DNA of 64,000 nt from Terana coerulea (Eukaryota > Basidiomycota > Agaricomycetes > Polyporales > Phanerochaetaceae). The stretch spans positions 248,001 to 312,000 of the forward strand of contig JAKOGH010000261.1 in NCBI GenBank assembly GCA_024811115.1. The letters run 5' to 3'. This document shows, piece after piece, positions 1 through 11,646 of this stretch (the first letter of the stretch is position 1; each line of letters opens with the position of its first letter). The notes beneath the pieces are model-generated. The model ran no database searches. It worked only from the letters and a program-made list of their open reading frames with translations, and had not been told where the DNA came from. A program made the translations under genes and the position numbers.

Positions 1-715
1 AGGCCTTGCACGAAGGCCCAGCAGTGACTGTGCTTGCTCCCCGCACGGCCGCCGCCGTCAGAATGCCGCGCACCGCTGGGGAAGCGGATGTCGTTGGACG
101 CATGGCCCGACAGAGCCAGGTCGTGTATGCTGCGGGGACACAGCGTCAGGCGCATCCCACAGACAACAACCAAGTGGACACTCACTAGCCGCACTCGTCG
201 CCGAGCGGGCACCAGCCCTGGTTCTTCGCAAAGTGCCGGCAGAGCGTCGTCCGCCACGAAAGCGGGCGGAACTGCGGCGGCTGCGCCCCCGTGGGCGACG
301 CGGGTGGTGGGGGTGAAAATGAGGGGTAGCCCCAGCCGTACCCTGGGGGCTCCTGGCGTGGGCCAGGCGGCGCCGCCGGGGCCCAGTTGTAATGCATGCC
401 GGGGGCTGGCGCGGGGAAGGAAAAATTTGGATTGAAGCCTGGGGGCGAGTTCTACACGACAGTGGTTAGTACGATTGTGTAGGCTGCACGTTCAAGGCCA
501 CGTAACGCACCATAGGCGGGAGCATCGGAGGCGCCATTGAATATTGCTGGTGTATCGGAACGTTCGCAGAGTGCAGGTACTTGCACTGGTCGCCCTGTGG
601 ACAATGCCCCAGGGCAAAATTCCTGCAGAGTTTGGCTGGATGGAAGAGTGAGTACCGCAGAGGATGCGACGAACACAACATGGATAGACGCACTTCTGTA
701 CCGTCCCGACGCCAT
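1..715 (-). CDS. CCCH-type zinc-finger protein, 3' end cut by the window edge
   Basis: Proposed exons (on the minus strand) are 694-715, 511-635, 186-451 and 129-1, open at the window edge. All three introns (636-693, 452-510, 130-185) have GT-AG ends, are 56-59 bp long and keep the frame; the middle one has a perfect TACTAAC branch site. The ATG at 715 gives MASGRYRTKLCRNFALGHC, so the first finger (C-x7-C-x5-C-x3-H) starts at about residue 10. A proline/glycine-rich linker follows, then a second finger CRHFAKNQGWCPLGDECGYIH (C-x9-C-x5-C-x3-H) whose last histidine appears only after splicing of intron 3. Tandem CCCH fingers usually bind single-stranded, often AU-rich, RNA; the target is unknown here. 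The identification of the fingers is direct; the RNA-binding role is inferred from the family. Confidence 0.75.
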
Positions 716-2421
716 TGAATCCGACTGTTCCGTTCACGATTTGCAGCAGTTGCCACGGAGGCCGAGTTGGTTTGGTCGAGAGGATGTCGTGGTCGAGGGA
801 AGAGTGCAAATCCCCAGGTGGTTATATCGACGGACGCGGACAAAGTGACTGTGGTTCGCCCGACAGAATATACGGAATACTGGGCCTAATCCACGTGAGC
901 GCCAAAGGGGGGGCTCTTTGGCAGTCCCAAAAGAGTGCAAAGCCATACGGCAGGCTCCGCCAGCTATATGAGTGCCCCGGCAAGACAATAACTTGGTCCC
1001 GGAATTAAAAGTCAGAGGCGGTGGTGGAACACTGAGCCAAAGCAGGGACTCGGGGGCCCCCCTCATGAGTCTGGCAGTGCGCCGTCGGGCTCTAGCTCTG
1101 TGCGCGGGGAGGTGGTGGGAGAGAGGTGAACAGCCCTCGCGTGTGGTTTTCAGCTCTGCTCTCGCTCGCCTTCAAATTGCACAGCACCTCGCCACGAACA
1201 CGCCGCGGCCACGACCCTCCAGGCTGCCTGCAGGCAGCTCAGGCTGCACCGGCGCGCTCCCCGGACCAGGCGCCCGATCGAGATAACGCTGACGTAAGCG
1301 CGGCTCGCCCCGGCCTCCGACGCCCTGCGCCTGCGCGGGCAGCGGCCGCTCGCCGTCGCCGACGACGCCTGGCTGTACGCTGCGCCTGAGCGACAGAAAA
1401 CATATCATGAACGCGGAGAGTGCGCACCTCGCTGGAGGGCCCGCGTGGGCGACCGGTAATCTACCGCGGCTGCTTGCCCGGAATGACCGTGCGCGGCCAG
1501 CAGCCTTGTGGGCCAGCGTGCCTACGTCAGGGCGGCCTGCGCAAGCGACAAGGCCCAAGACAAAAAAAAAACAAGTGTGCGCGTAGGGGGGTCCGGTACC
1601 AGCGGCCACATAATAGCGGAGGCGGGCCTGACAAGCGGGTTTACGTCGCCGCAGCTGTCAGGCAAAGCGCAACGCTGCAGGCGGACAAAGCGACCACGCA
1701 GCGTCAGGGGCTTTGTGGCCACAGAGGGCCTTGTACAAAAGCGCGGGGCGGCCGCTGCGTTGGAGGTCTGGGGCAAAGCTCGGACGTCGTCGAGTCGGGG
1801 ACTTTAAAACGTGGATCTCAGATCGCCCGCTAACCGACCTCGATCGAGCTGCTCGATCGTTCGCAACTTGCCATTCACAGCCCCTGGGGCATCACCCACT
1901 GCGCGGTCGCCCGCGACACAGCAGACTCGACGACGGCCACACCGGCCGCAGATAAATAGATTGCGACATGACAAGGATAGCAATGCGAGAGCAACGAAAC
2001 AATAATAGTCAATAAATACCGGACACAGAACGCGACGATGGGTGAGAGAAGGCAAAGGAAGCGAGTCCGTGTGGCGAGTCAGAGAGCATCATGTGTACGT
2101 GTACAGAAAGAAGGAAAGAGAGATCCGTTAGGTGTCGTATATCTTCAGGCTTTGAGCATCGTTTGCGGTGTATAATGACGGTGCGCCGGGCTACTTCGCT
2201 GGCAAGAGAATTACAGACGTCGTCACGCTGATGCAGGTCTTCATGCACGCACCATATCGCTCGCTTCGAGATGGTACCGTTTATGCGGCGGTAGCGACGC
2301 AAAGTCCTGATGGGAGGAAAGTCCATTGATTATTTTCCTTGCATTGGAAAGTACATAGCGCTAGATACCTCAATCTCTGCTTGCCCGACATGAGTGGTCG
2401 ACATGGCGCGGAGAGTGGGCA
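716..2421. other. Intergenic, no gene recognised
   Basis: This 1.7 kb stretch holds only short overlapping open frames in several phases, with arginine/alanine/proline-rich translations typical of GC-rich non-coding DNA (worst around 1100-1750). There is an A10 run near 1562. It contains the promoter side of the CCCH gene and the 3' flank of the unknown gene that ends at 2422. I see no splice-consistent coding exon. Confidence 0.5.
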
Positions 2422-4175
2422 TCACTCACCTGGCTGCATGTCCCAGCTGCGGGAGTGTTTGCGGCTCTGCAGCCCCTGCACGTCCATCGTGATGTCGGGT
2501 GTATGTGTCGCTGACGGGTACGGCTGATACGACTGCATAAATGAGATTAGGCGGTACTGCTGCACCAGCGGACCTCTGCTTACCTGTCCCACAATCCCGG
2601 CATTCGCGGCCATGCCGTTCGGGTCTTGGCTCCACTGCATGTCCCTCATCGCCCTCCACCCACTCACGTCCTGGTTCGTCGCCTGCGGCTTGCTGCACAG
2701 GCAAAGTCAGTTCCTATCAGCGGGTAGCATCTGGGCAGCGCGACGCACTACATCCCCGTTATCTGGTCGTGCGCCTGCTTGGGGCTCGTCCGGAGGCCAT
2801 TGTGGTCTAGCGCGCCGCCCTGCTGGTCGTCGGCGGGGTACGACTTGCGCGAGGACGTTTCTGAAGCTAATTGACGATTAGACAGCGTCGGGAAGCCGTC
2901 CAACATGTCTGGAGTACCTTCGCTACCATCCCCGCGGCACACGTCCATCAGAGACGACACTGCATGATACCCATCAGTCCCGTCGGCCGTGATATATGAC
3001 AGAGCAACCCACTTAGCCCGTCGCGCCGTTCCTCGGCGGCGGAAACCTGCTGCATCGCTTGGGCCTCGATGTCGAGGCAGGACCTGTATCGTTTGAATGC
3101 CTCCTGGGTGTCCCGCTGCGCGCGACCGAGCGCGGCCCGGGCACTCCTCAAGGACTTCCCTGTGGGCGCGCTGTGATTAACGCGGGCCGTGAGGGGTATG
3201 ATGGCAGAGTGCTCACGGTTCGTCTCGACCTCCGAGAGCACGGTTTGCATGTCGGCGGTTGCCCCGAGCGATGGCGAGCCCATGCCCGCTAAATCTGCAG
3301 TTGTCTCAGTACGAGGCTGTGACGCAGGCCGGGTGGCATACCGCGATCGTCGCCGGCGTCCCAGCTCATCGAGGGCGACGTCGAGGTGCCCTCGAGCAGC
3401 TTTTCGTCAATGTATCGTTGCACGGTGCGCGGCGACTGCGTCGGGGCCTGGCCGTGCCGCAGGCGCGGGTTGTGTGGTATACCGGCGGCCTGGCGCTCGA
3501 TGAATTTCCGCAGGAAAGTGAGCTCCACGTTGTCCGGCATGATGTACGGCGGGCCCTGGATCTCGCCCTTCTGCATGAGCAGCTCGAGGTGGGACATGAC
3601 CTTGTCCTTGAGCTGCTGGAGCCACTCGTGCAGCTCCATGTGGTCCTGGTCCGCGCGCGCGTCGTAGTCCTGCCGCCGGCGGGCCTTGCGCCAGTACGTC
3701 TTCGTGAGCTTGAGCGCGCGGTTGACCTCGCTGTCGAGGATGCGGTACCACTCCGTCGCCTGGCGGTTGAGCTTGACGGGCAGGACGCCGGGCTGGACTC
3801 TGAGCTGGAGCATGGAGCGGCCCTCGGCGTCGGGCGCGCTGAGGACGCCCTTCTGGCCCTGATTGCCTCTGGTCGCGCCGCGCGACACGTTGCCGAGTTC
3901 GGGCCATGGCAGGTCGTCGCTAAGCATGTCGAAGGCGCTCGGAGGGGGAGCAGTAGACGAGTTGACGGGGAGAGCAAGCGGGAAAGTGTCGATACTCTGG
4001 GCCGCGGAATGGGCCTTTTGTGTGCCTACAGAGACGACTGTGGGAGCGTACATTTCATTTTCGAGCTTCTGTGATGGTAGAGCGATAGCAAGGTGTGCTG
4101 GAGTCAGGGCACCGCCCGGATCGTGGGCGAGTCTATCATCAGCGTACGCCCCAAACTGGGTCGGTTAACGGCCTG
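2422..4175 (-). CDS. Unknown conserved-looking protein with basic/coiled-coil region (5' end unresolved)
   Basis: I do not recognise the family. From about 4172 down, one frame reads FGAYADDRLAHDP and continues for about 290 codons through 3348. A 47-bp GT-AG intron (about 3302-3348, branch TACTGAG) joins CGC-G to AT-TTA and restores the frame. Further introns near 3173-3230, 2968-3021 and 2700-2760 lead to an exon with GWRAMRDMQWSQDPNGM and the C-terminus ending at the TGA at 2422. Visible features are a Lys/Arg-rich helical block (EVNRALKLTKTYWRKARRRQ), a predicted amphipathic helix around LHEWLQQLKDKVMSHLELLM, and a second helical part with SARAALGRAQRDTQEAFKRY. No catalytic motif is seen. 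ATG at 4051-4053 is an in-frame candidate start, but coding quality continues upstream, so the true start is probably beyond 4175. Codon use and four clean introns make it a real gene. Confidence 0.68.
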
Positions 4176-4610
4176 ATTACGAGAAATCAACAAAGTCGGG
4201 AGACCGTGGGCCGTACGGACACCTACATAGGCATCAAAGATGGTATCTGCGAGCGCATCAGGGCCCGGTATACCACTTCAGACTGGCAACGGAAAATAAT
4301 ACGGGTTGGCACCGGGGAAAAGCCAGAACTTCCTCCTCGATTTGCGGTGGCAGATTCCAGTTCAGCGAACACTGGCCCCCTGATCCGGGTCCTGTGCCCA
4401 CTCCAGAACCTGTCGCGAGAGAAGTCGGCCGTCGTCGTACGCAACCAAACCTGCTCGGGCGCAAACGTGCCGCCGGCGACCACAGCCCCGCAGGCGCCCA
4501 CAACTCCCGCCGCCGTCGAGATCATGGCCCCCAACCCCAGGCGCAACACATTCGAGGACACGCTTGATGCTGCCATGCGGTACGGTGCCTCCCGCTGATA
4601 TCACCATGAA
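4176..4610 (-). pseudogene. Probable 5' part of the preceding unknown gene, frame interrupted
   Basis: Coding-like peptides occur in different frames on the minus strand. These include an alanine/glycine-rich hydrophobic stretch from an ATG at about 4576 (MISTAAGVVGACGAVVAGGTF), then NWNLPPQIEEEVLAFP near 4350, then GPDALADTIFDAY at 4218-4260. The last is followed by a plausible donor GTAGGT and intron to the exon starting at 4172. A stop (TGA at about 4256) falls in the CCGGGCCCTGA segment, and removing one base in the C or G run would fuse WYTG-P to DALADTIFDAY. I read this as the N-terminal exons of the gene at 2422-4175 carrying one or more indels. Alternative splicing solutions cannot be excluded, and a separate small membrane protein is possible. 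Confidence 0.35.
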
Positions 4611-7339
4611 TGCAAAGTCGCAGGCCCCATCATCGGGAATTGTTCAGAGATCACTGGTCACCCCCCGCTCAGCTTCTTCTGGTGATCAGTCCGGAAGGTG
4701 TACTGATATAGCAGCAAGAAAGAGCTCTCTAACGACGTTGGTGGCTGCATAGTAACGGGTCGACTCGGCTGTCCCGCCACCGTCCACCCTCGTAGGTGGC
4801 CGCCGCACTCGCCGTAAAGAACCGACTGCACGTAAATGCACTGTAGCGAACACCAATCAGCGTTGGATTGAGCTACGGCCGCCGCTTGTCCGGTTCAGGC
4901 TTTATGATGATGGCCTCGTAGAGCTGACGCAGCCGGTAGGTGAAGGGGTTTGGCTTTGACGTGGTGAGATGGACATGGTGAGATGGGGCAGTGCATCCGG
5001 TGCACCAAAATCAAGAGATGCGTAACCCCTCCATCCATCTCATAGGCCATTTGATCAGGCAATGAAATGGCGCATCGGGCGCAACCCACGGCATGAGGGC
5101 ATCCGGATGCATGGGTCGGCCTGGGAGGACATGCTGGTATGTCAGCATGCCAGGGATCACGGAAACTGCGGGGGTGCCGCTTACACAACACCAGCTGGTG
5201 AGAGTCTGGATCAATACACTTCCCAGTACGTCACGAAATTGATCACGCAGAGGCTGCTAGAACCACGCATAGATCCATGCCAGAGATCTCTGTGGCCAGG
5301 GCAGCTGCTCAAAAAAAACACTCGCGGACCCGAGTCAAAAATAGCCACACCTTTCCGAGCATATTATTGTCTCTGGTCAGGTCGCCGCGGAGGTATAATA
5401 CTTCTTGACGATGCCCGCACCCCAGACGGCAGTCAGCGATTCAAATTGTGGCGGGCTCAGAGCCTTCACCCACAGTCGTCGGCGTCCATCACGACATGGA
5501 CAAGCTTTTTCACAACACGGAGTCTTTATTTTGGGGGGCTTGCATCACGGTGGGTAGGCTGTCCCAGGAACAGCGCGGATAGGGCCCAGAGTGCGCACTG
5601 CGAACACACCCATGTGCATGAGAAGCACCGTCGCATAGCCACCCAAACCGCGATCCAAACCGCGCAGGTGCGTACGGCCTGCCACAGCCACTAACATACC
5701 CTGTCAAAAGTCAAACAGGACTCGTTAAACAGCAACCTAGGGAGCAGTCGTGTGGATACTGACAAATGTCGGCTGGTAAACCGTCGGTGCGCAGGGCCCC
5801 GCCCTCGAAACACATCGACCACACCAGAAGTCTGGGTGTGTGCCGAGAAGGGGCCTGATTGACGGTTCACTTTTGGCTCGCCATCTGAGAAGAGCCGACG
5901 TTCAGAAGTCCACAATCATATCAGCGAGATGCATTTGGGCTCACTGTATCAGCGAAGACATGAGGTTCGCGGGAGCACGCCACGTATGTGCTGCCATATC
6001 ATCCCTGCACACAGACGTACTCACGGGCCGGCGGCATGAGGGCTCGTCGGTCGAGCGTCGGTAGCATCGGCGACGCCGAGAATGATCACAAGAGCGGTTG
6101 GTAATGCGCGCTCGGAGACAGATGCAGACCTGTCAAGCAGAGCAACGTAGCTCCCGGACAGCCACAGCTGCGTATGGACATGTCAGGTGAGTTTCGTACG
6201 ATAAGTGCGGTAAGGTTCAGACATACCTTTTCGGCAGTAACAAATGCGATTGCTGTGCGGTGCTAGCTTGAACCTTGTTGCTTGCTTGAGGAGAATACGG
6301 TAAGTCTGCAGATGCCGCTTAATGTACGGTCCATGGGTAGCGGCGGACCGTAACAATGCGCACCGGTAAGATTTGCAGTCGCGTAGGTGGATGGAGTGCG
6401 ATCGAGTCGGGCGACTATGAAACGATGTTCCCATCCATCCAGGAGGATGCTAGTGTGATCAGGCCGTCGTTTGAGCAGACGAAAGGAGGCCTACGAAGTG
6501 AACAGAAGCTGCCAGTCTTTCACCCGCCAAACAAAGACAACTTCGAGGAATCTGCAGTCACAGGCAAATCAATATACTAATGCGATTAATGGGCCTCATT
6601 TGCCGCTGTCAATGCACGGATTAGCGCAGCTTGAAGGGAAGCTAGTGTTGTAGAAGACGACGCCACTGGGCACTAGGGCCAATTGGCTATACCGTAGAAA
6701 GTTCTTCAGTACACCCACTTGGACCCAGAGCTAGCCACAACCTGCCTTGCGCCTAGAAAGAAGGTAGCTGGGAGAAAGAAGCCTCTCCAATGCCCCTTTT
6801 GCGCTCTTGGAGCTCTGGAACCGCTGTCAGCCGGATAACCGAGTCCAAGGCAGAGTCTTCGCTTCAAAAATTGGCAGAAATTGAACGCCTGGCTCTGTCA
6901 GTCCATTGACCTGAGCTGAGCACCAAAAGGCAGCCCCATCATTCGCGGCCTCCGAATTTTCTTGGTGGTGGTTTTGTCCGATTGCTGAGAAGTCCCCGCT
7001 GAGATTGGGTAGTTTAGCCGCCCATCATGATCGCCCTCGTGGCACGAGCGTCCACTGCCCGACGCTGATACTCGCGAGCGCCCTCAGCCTTTGTCCTCTG
7101 CCACCACTGCGACGAGCACACAGGAGGTACTGTTTCAAGGCTGTTCACTACAAATTCGCCGTGGCTACATTCTAACTCTGTGAGTGTCGAGTTTATCTCC
7201 TAACAAAGCTAGAAATATCACTTACGTCTCCCGAATCGGCGCGAAAGGACCTGTTAGACGCCCCGGTCTACTGTTAGTTTCCTTGTCTTGAGACGAGACT
7301 CCCGATTGAGTTTTCAGTCGCAATTCAGACAAAACCTGG
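4611..7339. other. Gene-poor 2.7 kb, no recognised gene
   Basis: No frame here joins into a splice-consistent gene. The longest open frame is 5062-5694 (+), 210 codons with unremarkable, Arg/His-rich composition and no motif. Local sequence features: a direct repeat of TGGTGAGATGG at about 4963 and 4977, the palindrome GCATCCGGATGC near 5100, and the short inverted repeat ATGCTG/CAGCAT at about 5131-5148. The last few hundred bases hold the promoter and leader of the RING gene starting at 7340. Confidence 0.45.
5062..5694 (+). CDS. Isolated 210-codon ORF, doubtful
   Basis: An ATG-started frame without introns and without recognisable domain, signal peptide or membrane segment. Composition (many Arg, His, Trp, Gln) resembles chance translation. 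It lies in an otherwise empty region. Its only support is its length. It could be a chance ORF or an eroded gene. Confidence 0.12.
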   Translation: MKWRIGRNPRHEGIRMHGSAWEDMLVCQHARDHGNCGGAAYTTPAGESLDQYTSQYVTKLITQRLLEPRIDPCQRSLWPGQLLKKNTRGPESKIATPFRAYYCLWSGRRGGIILLDDARTPDGSQRFKLWRAQSLHPQSSASITTWTSFFTTRSLYFGGLASRWVGCPRNSADRAQSAHCEHTHVHEKHRRIATQTAIQTAQVRTACHSH

Positions 7340-8419
7340 ATGGACCCGTTGCCCGCTCCCACGACTGTGTCTTTGAGGGCTTTGCGACCGAGGCAAAGCA
7401 ATCCTCGCAATTCTCGGTCTCGGTCTGCCACTGCTTCACGCTCTGGCTCTGCAGAACAGCCGGCAGCAGGGAACGCAGCATCCTTTTCTGGCGGTGGCGA
7501 GCCATCCGGCAGTCCTAGCCCCCGAGAAGTATCCCCCAACTCCGCCGGATCGCAGCATTCTATCAGGAGGAGATCGAAACGGCGGGATACCGCTGACCAC
7601 GGCTCTTCGTCCGGTGCAAGCACCTCGGAAGATGCTCGACCAAAGAAGCGCAGGAGACTCAGCCCGAAACCTCCGACTCATGGAACATCAACAACAGGGG
7701 ATCCTGGCCCCAGCAGCGAGCTCAATGCTGACATAACGCCGCCCACCCAAACCGCAACATCGTCCAGCCGTCTTGAGGATTCCGAACCTCCCATAGACGT
7801 GGATGCACTGCCCGACTCCTCCCCGCATCTTCCACTGAGTTCATTGCTGGCCGCAGACGCACCTGAAACGTCCGACGCCAAGCCGTCTGGCCCAGACGAA
7901 GCGGCACCCCCGCGCCGCGCCGCGACGCCCGCGCGCGAACCGCCGCCCGTGCGCGAAGACGCAGAGCCCCTCGTCGACTTCGTCTGCCCCATCTGCTTCT
8001 CGCCGCCGACGAACGCGACGATGACGCCGTGCGGGCACGTCTGCTGCGGCGAGTGCCTCTTCGCGGCCGTGCAGGCGACGGTCGAACGCTCTGCGTACCA
8101 CGGCCCGGCGTCCCAACGCGCAAAGTGAGTGCCCACGCCGTCATCTCTCGTCCTGCACGCGCGGCATCGATTGCATCACTTCTGCGCCTGTCCGGGTCTG
8201 TTCGGCCAGAACCAGTGCGGGCCAGGAACGTGGTGTGCGTCCCCGAATGGCTATCAGCCTTCCCTGCTGCTGTCGCTCGGGCCATTGTTCACCTCCCTTT
8301 TCGTTTGTCTTTATAGATGCCCTGTGTGTAGAGCACCCATCCCCGGGTGGGACGGCAAAGGTCGCGGTGTGATCGGGTTGAAGACCCGCATAGCATACAG
8401 CGTCGATAGTAGCCGTTAG
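7340..8419 (+). CDS. RING-finger E3 ubiquitin ligase, Slx8/RNF4-like
   Basis: Exons 7340-8124 and 8317-8419 (295 aa). The intron runs GTGAGT...TTTATAG and splits the lysine before the last cysteine pair. The first ~215 residues are Ser/Pro/Arg-rich and disordered, with basic patches (SIRRRSKRR, PKKRRR) that look like nuclear localisation signals. The C-terminus is a RING-HC: CPIC-x11-CGHVCCGEC, a 23-residue insert, then CPVC, followed by a VIGLKTRIAY tail. The order basic disordered region, C-terminal RING, and a VxGLK tail is that of SUMO-targeted ligases of the Slx8/RNF4 type. The segment IDVDALPDSS could be a SUMO-interacting motif, but that is inference. The ATG at 7340 is the first in frame. 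Confidence 0.85.
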
Positions 8420-8970
8420 CTAGGCTATTGACGTCGGCGTACTTTCCTCAACCGGAGGCCCTGTAAACATTCGTAGAGCACGGATCGTGCGCTTATGCTG
8501 CTCAGTAACCATCAAGTCTTGCTGTCAATATCAAGAACCCTTGTATTAAATTATACCACCTCTTGCCTTGTGTTCACGCGATTTCCAGGTCCGCAATGAC
8601 CTCTGCTCCGTCAAAGCAAGCGAATTCGACCGTATTGTATCCCAGCGTCCATCACGCCTTCACGAGGTCTTATCATGTAGTTCGTACCACAACTCGCACC
8701 ACGAACCCAAAGCATACTTCGATCTCTATCACTTCCAATGGTTTCCAAATGCACGAGAACAAACCATGGGTGAGCAATGAGTCTGTTTCTGGCTTCCTCC
8801 ACTTCCTCCAGCGTGGTGTGCGGTATCAGTTTCATAATTCCACAGTAGGAGTACATTTTCGCCACCCGCAAAACCACGGTGAGAAACGCTACCAAAACGG
8901 GTGGACGCAGAGCGACAGACGATCAGGCAGGCTTGATGATGGGCCTGCGAGAACATCAAGGGCACGAGCA
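8420..8970. other. Convergent intergenic region
   Basis: It lies between the stops of the RING gene (+) and ERV41 (-), so it should hold two 3' UTRs. Two overlapping minus-strand frames (8611-8895, 8729-8974) show no splice partner or motif. I see nothing coding. Confidence 0.5.
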
Positions 8971-11002
8971 TCAATCATCCTTCTTCGCCCCTCCATGAGA
9001 TCCGGTACTCGACTTCCGCACCCCATTGCTGCGAGGCGGTGTGCTCTGCTGGGCGGAGAACACACTCGCGCCCGGCTGCGGGCTCGCTGGGAACGGGCTG
9101 CCATTCGCGGCACCGGGCGTCGCCGGGAAGTGCCCGTACACGCTGGCCGTCGTCGGCGGCGAGAACGGCGACGCGGGCGCGTAGGGCGAGCTCACCGTCG
9201 CGGCGGTGGGGATGGTCCCCGGTGTCTGTGGCGGGCGAGGCGACGGCGCAGGCCCGAAGGACGGCGAGAGGCCCAGCCCGTACCCGCTCGGCGGTGCCCC
9301 GCCGGGCGTCGTGCTGCCGGTGCCGTTGCCGTAGGTGCCGGACAGGTAGGGTGAGGCCATGTTGCCAAAGCCGCCGGTGAGGGGCGTGTTCGCGTAACTG
9401 CCGTAAGGGCTCCCGCCGTCGTTGCTCCAATTCTGCCTCGCGGCAGGACGGGATCGGAGCTCGCCACCGCCCCACTTTTTGCGGCCAGCACCGCTAGCTT
9501 CAGCAGCGACGATGCCCGGTGTCTTGTCGGCGCCCGTTACGACGTCCACCGCATGCGACGTGATGCGAACCGCGTAACCCATGCATACGAAGACACCCCC
9601 GACAACACCGACACACCTGCGAGGGGCGCAACACTCAGTGACATGACTTACAGTTGGCTGACCAGGCGACTTACCGTATCAGCAATTGGAGGAGACTGGT
9701 TGTTCGCTGATGAATGGTAAGGCTCATCGGTTCCATGTCAAACTTGAAAAAGATTCCAGGGACGCCTTGATTGTGGTTGAGTTCTCGAGTGTAGTGTGTG
9801 ACACTGTATTGATGCGTCTTCAGTGGACGGGTCCGTGGTGCAATGTATGTTGTGGGGACAACGTGCAGGAAGTATTGATACGCCACGAATGCTATGCAGC
9901 GACAATCTCAGAGAGAAGGCTTCGTGCAGACGAGGCATCACGTACGAGCTTCCGTAAGTTCAAATGAGTTATCCAAGGGCTGTGTCATGTCGGGGAAATA
10001 TGGACCAAACGAGAACTCCGTGATAACGTGGGACAGGTTCATCACTGGGGGCCCAAGATTAGATTTACTCAGATTGACAGAGAACGCGTTTCAAGTACTC
10101 ACTGTTGTGTGGTACGTGTTGATGACTGGAGTAGCCATGGCCCAAGGTGGTTATGTGAAGATTGGCTTTGGTTTTAATGAGGCCCGGCGCGCTGTCGATG
10201 ACAGAATCTCGGCGCACCTGTGACTTTCTTAGCAGAAACTGTCCCAAAGACCCTACACGCAGACGCAGAGGGCTTGTAGTTGTACGTTGGACGGAAACCT
10301 GCGGAGTTCCTGCGGAAGAGCGTCGCGAATAGACCGCGCGACTTCCTCGACTGAGCGACGGCCTGTCCAGCAGACAGTGCTGCGGCATGCTCCTTCAGCG
10401 ACGTTGCCTGGCCAATATCGAAAAGAGTTCCATCCCGGCGGAAACTATCACTGAGGTAGAGTCGGTCGCCCACTGCATCTCGCAGGTCGACGCTGAGGTC
10501 TGTAACGATAGATGGTTAGCAAGACTGCGAGATATTGCACTCGATGGAGCGACAGTGGCCCATCCACGATCCTGTCACTACGGTTTCCTTGGAGTAGCAC
10601 TGATAATCCAAGGTATTACATCGGCTATCCAAGCCATAGTATTCGCGCCCAATGTCGATACATTGCATGATACGGATGGTCGCTTGACAAAGAGATGAGA
10701 AGACTCACATTGGCAAGGCATATTGACCACCATATCTACATTGATATTCATGTCACTTGATGTATCACGGTCCACACTAAACTCGTAGTCCGGCCAACCC
10801 CAGAGGAATTCGCCCAGGTCATTAATAACCAGCAGGAAAGCGCAGAAGGTGACGAAGATAGTCAGGAAGCCGCGAGACTCTGACCGCGCCTTGTACGTTG
10901 AGGGGAGCTTGGGAAATGCATCGAACTCGGCGAGGGGGTAGAGACCATCTCGTCGAGCTTATTGAACAGCGACGGAGACTGCGACCGCTCTCGCGCTTCC
11001 AT
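8971..11002 (-). CDS. ERV41: ERV41/ERGIC2-type COPII cargo receptor subunit, one-base frameshift
   Basis: Exons 10709-11002, 10218-10499, 10103-10165, 9946-10044, 9675-9891 and 8971-9616; every junction keeps phase if one base is restored in exon 1. Family landmarks: FDAFPKLPSTYKARSESRGF, a first membrane helix (TIFVTFCAFLLVINDLGEF), MPCQYLSVDLRDAVGDRLYL, ITTLGHGY, HQYSVTHYTRELNHNQGVPG, and a second helix GVVGGVFVCMGYA. Erv41 pairs with Erv46 and cycles between ER and Golgi as a receptor for soluble cargo. Reading from the ATG at 11002 goes out of frame at a C5 run (10934-10938 on +); with C6 the protein is about 533 aa. It carries a Gly/Ser/Pro/Thr-rich tail of about 190 residues after helix 2, far longer than the short cytosolic tail of yeast Erv41. 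It is divergent from HUS1. Confidence 0.94.
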
Positions 11003-11646
11003 GGCCGGTCTTGCTAGAGCGTCGGGCGACGCCTGACAAGAAAGTGGGAAAAGAGAGGGGCCAGGTAGAGGCCGGAGGGTATTTGGAAAGGACGGCCAGG
11101 CAGCGACGACCGTCAAGAGCTTGAAGTAGCGAGCAGCTGAAGCGCCTGACGTGTCCGTACGGGAACGATAGCACGTGGACGAGGCATCTGCTCAGAGCTT
11201 GAGCAATTCTTCCTGCGTTTCGCCGAAGTTTGCGGCAGACATTGCGGCAAACTTGTCAGGATTTGCTGAGCTGTCTTCTGAGCATAAGGCGACGATGAAT
11301 GTAGCTTTATATCCCCAGGATAGGAACGGGCTAAGAGAAAGATGAGACATACTAGTGTAAAGTTATGGGCGCTCGACAAATGACCTCTACAATATTAATA
11401 TACGTGAGTATCCTGGTACACACAACCACGGGCAATGCTGTGTAAAACCTTCAATCTAGGCTCTGTGGCATGTTTGTTGTGTTATGCGAGGTTTGTCTAA
11501 ATTTCGCGACGGGTTTTACCAAGATATTACTATGAGGGAAAGGTTGTCATGCAGTCACAGTCCACGTGCACTGTCACGGCCAATAACATCGCGTCGAGCG
11601 TCTAGAAACGCGCTGCACTCACTCCGCGACTGCGACCACGGCCTCG
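11003..11646. promoter_or_regulatory. Divergent promoter region ERV41 / HUS1
   Basis: A 644-bp interval lies between the start codons of two genes transcribed away from each other. It must carry both promoters and leaders. No clear TATA box or known operator stands out; short frames here have no coding character. Confidence 0.45.

Noticed and set aside
1172..1609. 145-codon minus-strand ORF with a hydrophobic stretch
   Set aside because: Arg/Ala/Pro-rich chance translation of GC-rich DNA, with no splice partner or homology signal I recognise.
3302..3348. Apparent frameshift in the unknown gene after GDDR
   Set aside because: It resolves as a 47-bp GT-AG intron with a branch-like TACTGAG, so no indel is needed.
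3259..4074. 271-codon plus-strand ORF
   Set aside because: Shadow of the minus-strand coiled-coil gene in GC-rich third-position-biased sequence; no motif.
10939..10960. 20-base GT...AG segment in ERV41 as a micro-intron
   Set aside because: Far too short for the spliceosome; a one-base C-run indel explains the frame and fits the family motif better.
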